A stretch of DNA of 64,000 nt, taken from the NCBI RefSeq assembly GCF_024213555.1, contig NZ_JANAVO010000019.1, positions 1 to 64,000 on the forward strand, written 5' to 3'. The stretch's first letter is position 1. Each line of letters opens with the position of its first letter. Under the pieces are notes generated by a model. The model saw only the letters and a program-made list of their open reading frames with translations. It was not told the origin of the DNA and did not search any database. This document shows, in pieces, positions 16,977-25,527 of this stretch. The DNA is from Allokutzneria sp. A3M-2-11 16. Its GTDB lineage: Bacteria > Actinomycetota > Actinomycetes > Mycobacteriales > Pseudonocardiaceae. The translations under genes were made by a program, and so were the position numbers.

Positions 16977-17831
16977 GTGAGAGATACCATCGCCGCCCAG
17001 TCCTGCGTCAAACCGCGTGGCGGGCACGAGTGCGCTCCTGGGGGTCCGCTGGCGAGGTGGAGCGGCAGGTCAAGAAAGTCCACTGTGGACAGAGAAGTCG
17101 CGAGCAAGTTCGTGCTTCCGGGTGAAGGTTTGCCTACGCGGCAAACGCGGTTCGTTCGTAGCTTCCGGTTCGTGCAGCCCACGAACGCAGACCTCGCCTC
17201 AGTCGCCCTGCCCGCCATGCGCCTGCACCCGGCCCCAGGACAGCCGGGAGTGGACCAGAGCCACATCGGCGGCCCGCTGCTGTGGCCGGTCGACGAGCCC
17301 TGGCCGGGACCGGCCTACAGCGCGCTCCAGCTCTACCGCAAGGACTTCCCGAGCCTGCCCTTCCCCCGGGGCACGGACCTGCTCCAGGTGTTCGTCTGCC
17401 CCGGCGGCACCCTGGACGGGCCGGGTGCCACGGTGGTGTGGCGGGCGGCGGCGGAGGTCACCGACGTGACGGCGGAGCCACCGCCGCGCCCGCGCTTCGA
17501 CGACGAGCACTTCCACGCCAAGCCCTGCCTGCTGGAACCGTGCCGGATCGACGAGCACCCGCTCTCCGCGACCTTCGCGCAGGGGTGCAAGGTCGGCGGC
17601 TGGACCACCTGGTTCGGCGGGGAACCGCACCACCTGCTGCGCTGCCCGGAGTGCTCGGCGGTGCGGCGGCCCCTGATCGGCCTGGACACCTACGAGTTCC
17701 CGCACGACTCGTGCGGCCACCAGCCGAAGACCGTCAACCCGGTCGGCTGGAAGTTCGGCAGCCTCGGCGTCCTCTACGTCTTCGCGTGCTCGCGCAACCC
17801 GCGGCACCCGGTCATGACGTTCGAGGACTGA
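16977..17831 (+). CDS. Conserved hypothetical protein (DUF1963-like), start uncertain
   Basis: The conserved part starts around codon 80, with MRLHPAPGQPGVDQSHIGGP, then LLWPVDEPWP, a FPRGTDLLQVFVCP segment, and two Cys pairs in LLRCPECSAV and PHDSCGH that may bind zinc. It resembles DUF1963-type actinobacterial proteins of unknown function, which act as cytosolic sugar- or peptide-binding beta proteins at best guess. GTG at 16977 has AGGAGAGGGGG upstream, but the first 75 codons look poorly coding and lie right beside repeat A3. GTG at 17112 is an alternative. The original 5' end may have been replaced by repeat-adjacent DNA. Confidence 0.65.
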   Translation: MRDTIAAQSCVKPRGGHECAPGGPLARWSGRSRKSTVDREVASKFVLPGEGLPTRQTRFVRSFRFVQPTNADLASVALPAMRLHPAPGQPGVDQSHIGGPLLWPVDEPWPGPAYSALQLYRKDFPSLPFPRGTDLLQVFVCPGGTLDGPGATVVWRAAAEVTDVTAEPPPRPRFDDEHFHAKPCLLEPCRIDEHPLSATFAQGCKVGGWTTWFGGEPHHLLRCPECSAVRRPLIGLDTYEFPHDSCGHQPKTVNPVGWKFGSLGVLYVFACSRNPRHPVMTFED

Positions 17832-18019
17832 CGGCGCAGTCGAACAGAAAACAACACGCGCCCGTCCCTCATTGGGCCGATCGGCGGTGCGGGTGTTCAA
17901 AGTTGATGAAAGCTGATCGAAGGCGTTGACATCTGTTCGTCCACGAATGTGAAATGGGTCCCGGTCGATGCCCGCCGCCTGCATCCGCCTGTTGGTCCTC
18001 CTGAGAAGGGTGTTCGACA

Positions 18020-20020
18020 GTGCTGTCATCCCGAAAAGCGGTCCAGCGGTTCCTGACCACCGCGATCGCGTTAGCCTCCGCCCTGCTGATGACCACCTCC
18101 GCGGCGACCGCCGCCGCGCCGCGGTGGTCCTCGGCCAAGCCCCGCATGGTCACCCCGTGGACCCACGAGGTGGGGCCGGACAACGCCCTGCCCGAGTACC
18201 CGCGCCCCCAGCTGGTCCGCAAGGACTGGCAGAACCTCAACGGGGTCTGGGAGTTCTCCGGCGCCGCGCCCGGCCAGGCGCCGCCGGTGGGCAAGCCGCT
18301 GGCCGAACGCATCCTCGTGCCTTACCCGGCGGAGTCGGCGCTGTCGGGCATCCAACGGCACGAGGACCACATGTTCTACCGCCGCACCTTCACTGTGCCG
18401 AAGCACTGGAAGGTCGGGGAGAACCGGCTGAAGCTGAACTTCGGCGCGGTCGACTACAAGGCCACGGTGTGGGTCAACGGCAAGCAGGTCGCCGCGCACC
18501 AGGGTGGCTACGGCGCGTTCTCCGCCGACGTCACCGCGGCGCTGACCCCCTCCGGTCCCCAGGAGCTCATCGTCGGTGTCGAGGACCGCACCGACGCCAC
18601 CTGGCAGCCGGTCGGCAAGCAGCGCAGGGTGCCGGACAGGGGCATCTTCTACGAGGGCGCGTCCGGAATCTGGCAGACCGTCTGGATGGAACCGGTCGCC
18701 CCGGCCCGCGCCGAGACCCTGGAGATGGTCCCGGACATCGGCACCGGCACCCTGAAGCTCACGGTGAACACCGGGGGCACCGGGGCCGGGCACACCGTCG
18801 AGGCGGTCGTTCGCGACGGGGGCCGGGTGGTCAGCCGCACCGAGGGCGCCGCCGACCGGCCGATGAGTTTGCCAGTACCGCAAACGAAGCTCTGGACCCC
18901 GGACACGCCCTTCCTGTACGACCTCGACGTCGTCGTCAAGGACGGGAACCGGCCGGTCGACCGGGTGTCCTCCTACTTCGGCATGCGGGAGGTCGGCAGC
19001 ACCCGCGGCAAGGACGGCAAGCTCCGGCTCACCCTCAACGGGAAGATCCTCTTCCAGATGTCCACATTGGACCAGGGCTACTGGCCGGACGGCATCTACA
19101 CCGCGCCGACCGACCGGGCGCTGCGGTTCGACCTGGAACAGCACAAGGTGCTCGGCTTCAACACCGTGCGCAAGCACATCAAGACCGAACCGGACCGCTG
19201 GTACCACCACGCGGACAAGCTCGGCCTGCTGGTGTGGCAGGACATGCCGTCCATGAAGACCGGTGGCAGGCCGCCGGTGGACGCGCAGCAGCAGTTCGAG
19301 CGCGAGCTGCGGGAACTGGTGCAGCAGAAGAAGAACTGGACCTCGGTGATCGGCTGGGTGCCGTTCAACGAGGGCTGGGGGGAGTGGAACCGGGAGGCCA
19401 CCGGCCGCATCGCCGACGCCGTCCGCGCCCAGGACCCGAGCCGTCCGGTGAACGCGCACAGCGGCGTCAACTGCTGCGACTCCCTCGGTGACTCGGGCAA
19501 GGGGCAGGTGCTCGACTGGCACGCCTACCCGGGCCCGGCCAAGCCGATGCCGGACGCCACCCGCACCGCCATCGACGGCGAGCACGGCGGCTACGGCCTG
19601 GAGGTCGAAGGCCACATGTGGTTCGGCGAGGGGCACGCCTACGAGATGGTGAAGGACTCCGAAACCCTCACCAAGCGCTACGTGCAGAACCAGAAGGACG
19701 TGCTCGCCGCGGCTCGGACCTGCGCGATCAGTGGGGCCATCTACACCCAGATCACCGACGTGGAGCACGAGGTCAACGGCTTCTTCACCTACGACAGGCA
19801 GGTGAAGAAGATGGACTTCGCGCGGGTGCGCGCGGTGAACGAGGAGATCATCCGCGGCGCGGACGGCAGCGGTGGCGGCCAGCCCGATCCCGGACCGGGC
19901 ACACCGGGGCTGACCGGAGTGCACGCCTACAAGTTCGACGAGGGCAGTGGCACCACCGCCAAGGACGCGGTCGGCACGGCGCACGCCGCGTTGACCAACG
20001 CGACCTGGACGAGCGGGTGA
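18020..20020 (+). CDS. Secreted GH2 family glycoside hydrolase, C-terminally truncated by frameshift
   Basis: A 666-residue exported enzyme. A signal peptide ends near SAATAAAPR. A sugar-binding jelly-roll domain (about 50-215) begins QLVRKDWQNLNGVWEFSG. It is followed by an immunoglobulin-like domain and a TIM barrel with the acid/base motif VPFNEGWGEWN and the EHGGYGLEVEGHMW region. GH2 enzymes release beta-galactosyl, beta-glucuronyl or beta-mannosyl units; the substrate cannot be fixed here. The GTG at 18020 follows GAGAAGGG. The frame stops at 20018 at the start of a LamG domain that continues in another frame to 20514. The catalytic domains are intact. A sequencing indel is possible. 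Confidence 0.88.
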   Translation: MLSSRKAVQRFLTTAIALASALLMTTSAATAAAPRWSSAKPRMVTPWTHEVGPDNALPEYPRPQLVRKDWQNLNGVWEFSGAAPGQAPPVGKPLAERILVPYPAESALSGIQRHEDHMFYRRTFTVPKHWKVGENRLKLNFGAVDYKATVWVNGKQVAAHQGGYGAFSADVTAALTPSGPQELIVGVEDRTDATWQPVGKQRRVPDRGIFYEGASGIWQTVWMEPVAPARAETLEMVPDIGTGTLKLTVNTGGTGAGHTVEAVVRDGGRVVSRTEGAADRPMSLPVPQTKLWTPDTPFLYDLDVVVKDGNRPVDRVSSYFGMREVGSTRGKDGKLRLTLNGKILFQMSTLDQGYWPDGIYTAPTDRALRFDLEQHKVLGFNTVRKHIKTEPDRWYHHADKLGLLVWQDMPSMKTGGRPPVDAQQQFERELRELVQQKKNWTSVIGWVPFNEGWGEWNREATGRIADAVRAQDPSRPVNAHSGVNCCDSLGDSGKGQVLDWHAYPGPAKPMPDATRTAIDGEHGGYGLEVEGHMWFGEGHAYEMVKDSETLTKRYVQNQKDVLAAARTCAISGAIYTQITDVEHEVNGFFTYDRQVKKMDFARVRAVNEEIIRGADGSGGGQPDPGPGTPGLTGVHAYKFDEGSGTTAKDAVGTAHAALTNATWTSG

Positions 20021-20514
20021 CCGGCGGCGCCGTGGCCTTCACGGGCAACGGCCAGGCCGACACCGGGGTCAGCCAGGTCAACACCGCGGGCAGCTACTCG
20101 GTGTCGGCGTGGGCCAAGCTCGACGAGGCTGGCGGCGCGTTCCAGACCGTGGTCAGCCAGGACACCGGCCGGGACAGCGCGTTCTTCCTCCAGTACTCCG
20201 GCCAGGAACAGCGGTGGGCGATGAGCTTCGTCGGCCTCCGCGCGCTGTCGCCCACCAAACCGGAGGTGGGGAAGTGGTACCACCTCACCGGAGTCCGGGA
20301 CGCCAAGGCGGGGACGCTCTCGCTCTACGTCGACGGCACGAAGGTCGCCGAGCACAACGCGTGCATGGCGCCCAAGTCCACCGGCACCACGGTGATCGGC
20401 CGTGGCCAGTTCGGCGGCAACCAGGTCGACCACCTGCGCGGCGCCGTCGACGACGTCCGCGTCTTCGACCGCCCGCTCAGCCCGACCGAGGTCGCCACCC
20501 TCGCTCGCCGCTGA
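20010..20514 (+). pseudogene. Out-of-frame LamG domain of the GH2 protein
   Basis: In the +1-shifted frame the LamG/concanavalin-like domain continues from VTGGAVAFTGNGQADTG through SYSVSAWAKLDEAG, VGKWYHLTGVRD and TLSLYVDGTKVAEH to DDVRVFDRPLSPTEVATLAR and a TGA at 20512. The first strand of the same domain (GVHAYKFDEGSGTTAKDAVG) is in the GH2 frame. The break is at about 20010-20020, where the normal sequence would read WTSG-R-VTGG. One small indel explains it. The domain normally binds polysaccharide at the cell surface. Confidence 0.85.
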
Positions 20515-20557
20515 CGTGTGACCACCAACGCGTGACTGTCACAACCGTGGTTGGAGC

Positions 20558-20676
20558 GTCTTCAAGTACCCCCAACCCCGGTTGTGGCGACCGCTAACCG
20601 CCCCCAACCCCTTGGCGCGCTCGGGGTTGGGGGCGGTTAGCGACCGCTGGGGAGGGGGTTGGGGGTACTTGAAGAC
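20558..20676. repeat. Dispersed palindromic repeat family C, copy C1
   Basis: A 119-bp element with outer arms GTCTTCAAGTACCCCCAAC and GTTGGGGGTACTTGAAGAC, and a perfect 20-bp inner pair, CGCTAACCGCCCCCAACCCC and its complement. A second copy of the same length is at 60116-60234. It fills the gap between the convergent GH2 and NmrA-like genes and could act as a bidirectional terminator. Confidence 0.9.
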
Positions 20677-20693
20677 GCCCCTACTGTCGGGGC

Positions 20694-21497
20694 TTAGGTG
20701 AAGCGGTTGGTGTGGTTGGTCAGCCACTGCGCGAACGTCTTCGCTGGGCGGCCCAGGACGTGCTGCACTGTGGGGTCGACGGTTGTGGCTTCCGCGGGGG
20801 GATTGGCGTGCCAGCCGATGACGTAGTCGGCGTCCGCCCGGGAGACGCCGGTGGCCATGAGGCGTTCGACGGCCTGCTCGTGCGTGATCGGAACGAAGGC
20901 GATGTCGCGGCCGATCGCCTTGGACAGCAACGAGATCCGCTCGCGTAGGGTCAGCGCCTCGGGGCCGGTGAGGTTGTACGCGCGCCCCGAATGACCCTCC
21001 TCCAGCAGCGCCACCGCCGCCACGGCCGCGATGTCCGCCTCGTGCACCAGCGCGCTGGGCTTGTCGTACGGCTCGCGCACAACTCCTTCCGCCCGAATGG
21101 ATTCGGCCCAGGTCAACGTGTTCGACATGAACTCCTGCGCCTCCAGGCGAGTCCACTCCACGCCCGAGTCCGCGACGGCCTGCTCCGTCGGGCCCACGAA
21201 ACCGCCCCACAGCACGGTGATCCGCCGGACACCCGCGTCCACCGCGCGCCGCACCAACGCCGGGCCGACCTCCGCGAGCCCCGCCGTCGCGGTGATGTGC
21301 AACCGGTCGACGCCGTCGAGGGCGACGCCCAAGGTCTCCGGAGCCGTGTGCGTGCCCGCCACCAACTCCGCCTCGGCCGGAAGCCTGGCGGCGGCCGGGT
21401 TCCGCGTCAGCGCCCGCACTCGTTCTCCCCGCCGGATCAGTTCTGCCACGACGTGCCTGCCGGTGTTCCCGGTGGCGCCCGTTACCAGTGTCGTCAT
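20694..21497 (-). CDS. NmrA/SDR-type NAD(P)-binding reductase
   Basis: A 267-residue cytosolic atypical short-chain dehydrogenase. The Rossmann start MTTLVTGATGNTGRHVVAEL has the GxxGxxG dinucleotide motif and R22/R28-type basic residues suited to NADP. The middle segment TATAGLAEVGPALVRRAVDAG and the later RAYNLTGPEALTL match the NmrA/QOR2 group, some of which are quinone reductases or redox sensors. No catalytic Tyr-Lys pair is evident. The gene is divergent from the potassium channel gene with 102 bp between them. Confidence 0.87.
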   Translation of the reverse strand: MTTLVTGATGNTGRHVVAELIRRGERVRALTRNPAAARLPAEAELVAGTHTAPETLGVALDGVDRLHITATAGLAEVGPALVRRAVDAGVRRITVLWGGFVGPTEQAVADSGVEWTRLEAQEFMSNTLTWAESIRAEGVVREPYDKPSALVHEADIAAVAAVALLEEGHSGRAYNLTGPEALTLRERISLLSKAIGRDIAFVPITHEQAVERLMATGVSRADADYVIGWHANPPAEATTVDPTVQHVLGRPAKTFAQWLTNHTNRFT

Positions 21498-21599
21498 GGC
21501 TGGGACGCTAGGAACTCAACCGCGATTGAGGTCAAGCGTGACGTCCGGAACACGCCGGACGCGCACAAGTGGCGATCACCCGCCCCTCGCTCTTAGCGT

Positions 21600-22634
21600 G
21601 TGCGGGTGCCGCTGTTCCTGACGAGACTGCTCGCGCGCTTCGCCGTGCTCAGCAGCTGGCTGACGCCGGTCGTGGTGATCGTGTTCGTCTTCGTGACCAG
21701 CTGGCCGCTGATGGCGCTGGCCGAACCAGCGGACAGCGAGCTGGTCCAGCCCGCCGGCTACTGGTGGTACTTCGTCGTCACGGCGGCCACGGTGGGCTAC
21801 GGCGACCTCTACCCGAAGACCGGGTTCGGGCACGTCGTCGGCGCCTACGTCATCGTCGGCGGGATCGCCGCGCTGACCACCGTGTTCACCAAGCTCACGT
21901 CGGTGCTGGAGCGATCGAGGGGACGCCGCATGCAGGGGACGAACACCGTCACGGCCTCCGGTCACATCGTGGTGCTCGGGTACGAGCCGGGGCGCACCGA
22001 ACGCATCGTCGCCCAGCTGCTCGCGGACGGCGAGCACCGCGTCGTGCTGTGCGCGTGGGACGAGGTCGCCACCCACCCGATGCCCGCGCAGGACATCGAC
22101 TTCGTCCGCGGTGAGCTGACCGAGGAGGACGTGCTGCGCCGGGCCGGGGTGCACCGCGCGGAGGCCGTGCTCATCGATGCCCGCGACGACAACGAAGCGC
22201 TGTCCGTCGCGGTTGGAGTCGATCACCTGAACACCGCGGCGCACATCGTGGTCGCCTTGCGGGACATGGATCGTGCGACGCTCCTGCACTACGTCGACGT
22301 GAACATCCACTGCGTGCCGTGGCACACGCCGCGCATGATCACCGAGGAGCTGACCTCGCCGGGGATCGCGGAGGTCTACGCGGACCTGATGACCCACGGC
22401 GGTGCGAACACCTACTCCGTTCGCCTGCCCGACTCCCTCGGCGAGGTCCCGATCGAGCGCTGCCAGACGGAGCTGGGGCGCAGGCACGGGGCGCTCGTGC
22501 TCGCGGTGCGGGACGCGGACGGGACGCTGGTGGTGAACCCGGGCTGGAGTTCGACGGTGTCGGCGGGCGCGATGCTGTACTACGTCAGCTCGCACAAGCT
22601 CTCCGTGCACGAGGTGGTGGAGGCGCTGCGCTGA
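21600..22634 (+). CDS. Two-TM potassium channel with RCK (TrkA-N) domain
   Basis: A 344-residue membrane protein. It has a first helix at about residues 20-42, a pore loop with the selectivity filter TVGYGD at residues 64-69, and a second helix (AYVIVGGIAALTTVF). A cytosolic RCK/TrkA-N Rossmann domain (about 115-240, HIVVLGYEPGRTERIV) and a C-terminal TrkA-C-like part follow. This is the MthK/Kch layout, in which cytosolic ligand binding gates potassium flow. The GTG at 21600 starts directly at the first helix. Confidence 0.9.
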   Translation: MRVPLFLTRLLARFAVLSSWLTPVVVIVFVFVTSWPLMALAEPADSELVQPAGYWWYFVVTAATVGYGDLYPKTGFGHVVGAYVIVGGIAALTTVFTKLTSVLERSRGRRMQGTNTVTASGHIVVLGYEPGRTERIVAQLLADGEHRVVLCAWDEVATHPMPAQDIDFVRGELTEEDVLRRAGVHRAEAVLIDARDDNEALSVAVGVDHLNTAAHIVVALRDMDRATLLHYVDVNIHCVPWHTPRMITEELTSPGIAEVYADLMTHGGANTYSVRLPDSLGEVPIERCQTELGRRHGALVLAVRDADGTLVVNPGWSSTVSAGAMLYYVSSHKLSVHEVVEALR

Positions 22635-22695
22635 TCCCGCCCTTTGGGGACGAGTCTCCGGCGCGGAGCGACCCGAGTACGGCAGGATCGGACGC

Positions 22696-24042
22696 GTGGG
22701 TACGCGCGTTGTGGTGATCGGTGGCGGGCTGGCGGGAATGGTGACGGCGGCCGCGCTGCGGTCGCGGTTCGACGAGGTGGTCGTGCTGGAGCGCGACAAG
22801 CTGCCCGACGGCGCTGAAGTGCGCAAAGGTGTGCCGCAGGCGAGACACGCGCACCTGCTGGTCTCCGGCGGGGCGCGGGTGATCGAGTCGCTGGTGCCCG
22901 GGTTCCTGGACCGCATGTACGCGGAGGGCGCGCACCACGTCAACGCCCCGGGCGACCTCGTGACGATGGTCATGGGGTGGATGCCCAGGCGTCGCGGATC
23001 GCAGTTCCTGGTCGCGTCCTCGCGCGCCCTGCTGGACTGGGTCATGCGCGACATGGTGTCCCGCGACCCGCGCGTGCAGATCCGTTCCGAGAGCCCGGCC
23101 CACGAGCTGATCGGCGACGCGAAGCGGGTCCGGGGCGTGCGGGGGCCGGACGGTGTCCTGGAGGCCGATCTCGTCGTCGATACCGCCGGACGCGGGAGCC
23201 GGGCGCCGAAGTGGCTCGCCGAGCTGGGCGCCGGTGACGTGCGAACGGAGGTCATCGACTCCGGTTTGGCTTATGTCACAAGGGTTTTCCAAGCCCCTGA
23301 GGCGGCGAGGACCCGCTTCCCGATCATCAGCATGCAGGCGGACTCCCACCTGCCGGAGCCCGGCCGCGGCGGCGTGCTGCTGCCGATGGAGGGCGGGCGC
23401 TGGATCGTGACGCTCGCCGGGACCCGCGGTGGTGAGCCACTGGCCACAGTGGACGGTTACACGGACTTCGCGACCAACCGGCTGCGCCATCCGATCATGG
23501 GTGAGCTGATCGCGCGCGCGGAACCGCTCACCGACGTCTACGGGACCAGGACGACGTCCAACCAGCGGTACCGCTACGACGAGCTGGACGTGCCGGAAGG
23601 CTTTGTCGCGCTGGGGGATTCGGTCGCGGCCTTCAACCCCGTCTACGGCCAGGGCATGTCGATCTCGGCGCACAGCGCGTTCGTGCTGCGCGGGGTTCTC
23701 GCCGACGGTGGGTCCACCCGGCAGGCGCAGCGGGCGATCTCCCGGATCACGGCGGGCCCGTGGGAGATGGCCACCGGTATGGACATGCACTTCCCCGACG
23801 TCCGCGGGGTGCAGCCCACCCGGCTCGACCGGATGCGGCGCGCCTTCGCCGATCGGATGACCCTGACCGCCGTGAGCCGACAGCGCGTGTACGAGGCGAT
23901 GAACGCCACGTACATGCTCGCCAAGCCGATGAGTTCCATGATGGCGCCGGGAGTTCTGCTGGACGTGCTGCGCGGGCCGATCGACCCGCCGCTGGCCGAG
24001 CCCCCGCTGACCGTCGACGAACGTCGCCGAGCCGGTTTGTGA
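22696..24042 (+). CDS. FAD-dependent oxidoreductase, tandem copy 1
   Basis: A 448-residue flavoprotein of the PHBH/squalene-epoxidase-like group. The N-terminal dinucleotide fold VVIGGGLAGMVTAAAL (G9, G11, G14) is followed by VLERDKLP, which binds FAD ribose. A second FAD motif is near FVALGDSVAAFNPVYGQGM. No NADPH partner gene is adjacent. The GTG at 22696 begins right at the flavin fold. The next gene is a close paralogue starting 10 bp after this stop, so the pair arose by tandem duplication. Substrate unknown; relatives hydroxylate aromatics or epoxidise lipids. Confidence 0.88.
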   Translation: MGTRVVVIGGGLAGMVTAAALRSRFDEVVVLERDKLPDGAEVRKGVPQARHAHLLVSGGARVIESLVPGFLDRMYAEGAHHVNAPGDLVTMVMGWMPRRRGSQFLVASSRALLDWVMRDMVSRDPRVQIRSESPAHELIGDAKRVRGVRGPDGVLEADLVVDTAGRGSRAPKWLAELGAGDVRTEVIDSGLAYVTRVFQAPEAARTRFPIISMQADSHLPEPGRGGVLLPMEGGRWIVTLAGTRGGEPLATVDGYTDFATNRLRHPIMGELIARAEPLTDVYGTRTTSNQRYRYDELDVPEGFVALGDSVAAFNPVYGQGMSISAHSAFVLRGVLADGGSTRQAQRAISRITAGPWEMATGMDMHFPDVRGVQPTRLDRMRRAFADRMTLTAVSRQRVYEAMNATYMLAKPMSSMMAPGVLLDVLRGPIDPPLAEPPLTVDERRRAGL

Positions 24043-24052
24043 GGTCGAGCCT

Positions 24053-25402
24053 GTGAGTACGCGCGTTGTGGTGATCGGTGGCGGGCTGGCGGGAATGGTG
24101 ACCGCGGCCGCGCTGCGCGGACGGTTCGACGAGATCGTCGTGCTGGAGCGCGACAAACTGCCGGGAGGCGCTGAGGCGCGCAAGGGCGTGCCGCAGGCCG
24201 TGCACGCGCATCTGATGCTCTCCGGCGGCGCGCGGGTGATCGAGTCGTTAGTGCCCGGGTTCCTGGACCGCATGTACGCGGAGGGCGCGCACGACGCCAA
24301 TGCCCCGGGTGATCTCGTCACGATGATGACCGTGGGGTGGATGCCCAGGCGCCGCGGATCGCAGTTCTTCGTCGGCGCCTCGCGGGTGCTGCTCGACTGG
24401 GTCGTGCGCGACCTGGTGGCCCGCGATCAGCGAGTCCGCATCCACACCGAGAGCCCGGTCACCGAGCTGATCGGCGACGCGAGGCGGGTCCGGGGCGTGC
24501 GGGGGCCGGACGGTGTCCTGGAAGCCGATCTCGTTGTCGACGCCGCGGGGCGGGGGACGCGGGCGCCGAAGTGGCTCGGCGAGCTGGGTGTCGACGAGGC
24601 GCGGACGGAGGTCATCGACTCCGGATTGGCGTACTCCACCAGGATCTTCCAGGCCCCGGAGGCCGCGAGGACCCGCTTCCCAGTGATCAACGTGCAGCCT
24701 GACTCCCGGGTGCCCCTACCGGGCCGGGGCGGTGGGCTGCAACCGATCGAGGGCGGTCGGTGGATCGTGACGGTCTCCGGGACGCGCGGCGGCGAGCCGC
24801 CGACCACGGTGGACGGCTACACCGACTTCGTGAACAACCAGCTGCGGCACCCGATCCTGGGCGAGTTGATCGCGCGTGCCGAGCCGCTCACCGAGGTCCA
24901 CGCGAGCCGTTCGACGGCGAACCGGCGGTACCGCTACGACGAGGTGGAGCTGCCGGAAGGCTTTGTCGCACTGGGGGATTCGGTCGCGGCGTTCAACCCC
25001 GTCTACGGCCATGGGATGTCGATCGCGGCGCACGGCGCGTTCGTGCTGCGCGCGATCCTCGCCGGGGGCGGGTCCACGCGGGAGGCGCAGCGGGCGATCT
25101 GCAAGGTCGGCGTCGGCGCGTGGCAGATGGCGACCGGACAGGACGTGCACTTCCCGGATGTCCGTGGGACTCGGCCGGGTCGGCTCGATCTGGCGCGTCG
25201 CGCCTACGTCGATCGGATGAGCCTGACAGCCGTTAGTCGGCCGCGCGTGTACGACGCGATGGTCGGGGCGTTCACGCTCGCCCGGCCGATGAGTTCGCTG
25301 ATGGCGCCAGGAGTACTGCTCGACGTGCTGCGCGGGCCGATCGACCCGCCGCTGGCCGGGCCCCCGCTGAGCACCGACGAACGTCGCAGAGCCGGTTTGT
25401 GA
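24053..25402 (+). CDS. FAD-dependent oxidoreductase, tandem copy 2
   Basis: A 449-residue paralogue of the preceding gene. The first 14 residues differ only at position 2 and most blocks are identical, including RRGSQF, GVRGPDGVLEADLVVD and FVALGDSVAAFNPVYG. Differences are concentrated in the middle (VQPDSRVPLPGRGGGLQPIE) and C-terminal parts, and there is one extra residue near LVTMMTVGWMP. The GTG at 24053 starts at the flavin fold. The two products may differ in substrate while sharing a partner. Confidence 0.88.
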   Translation: MSTRVVVIGGGLAGMVTAAALRGRFDEIVVLERDKLPGGAEARKGVPQAVHAHLMLSGGARVIESLVPGFLDRMYAEGAHDANAPGDLVTMMTVGWMPRRRGSQFFVGASRVLLDWVVRDLVARDQRVRIHTESPVTELIGDARRVRGVRGPDGVLEADLVVDAAGRGTRAPKWLGELGVDEARTEVIDSGLAYSTRIFQAPEAARTRFPVINVQPDSRVPLPGRGGGLQPIEGGRWIVTVSGTRGGEPPTTVDGYTDFVNNQLRHPILGELIARAEPLTEVHASRSTANRRYRYDEVELPEGFVALGDSVAAFNPVYGHGMSIAAHGAFVLRAILAGGGSTREAQRAICKVGVGAWQMATGQDVHFPDVRGTRPGRLDLARRAYVDRMSLTAVSRPRVYDAMVGAFTLARPMSSLMAPGVLLDVLRGPIDPPLAGPPLSTDERRRAGL

Positions 25403-25414
25403 GCTCGCGCGGCG

Positions 25415-25455
25415 TTGACAGGGGGTCGTTGCGCAGTCACGATGAGAGCGCTCTC
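25415..25455 (+). promoter_or_regulatory. Promoter with LacI-type operator upstream of the GH64 gene
   Basis: TTGACA at 25415-25420 and CACGAT at 25438-25443 are spaced 17 bp apart, a reasonable SigA-like promoter. Overlapping its downstream edge is the 12-bp perfect palindrome GAGAGCGCTCTC (25444-25455), which has the central CG dyad of LacI-family operators such as the CebR-type TGGGAGCGCTCCCA. The GH64 start is 73 bp downstream. Sugar-responsive repression of glucanase synthesis is the simplest reading. Confidence 0.65.
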
Positions 25456-25527
25456 GCATCGCAGCCGCCACGGCGCGGGAGCTGCCGCCTCGTGTGCTCG
25501 ACCCCCGCACTCAACGAGGAGTGACCC

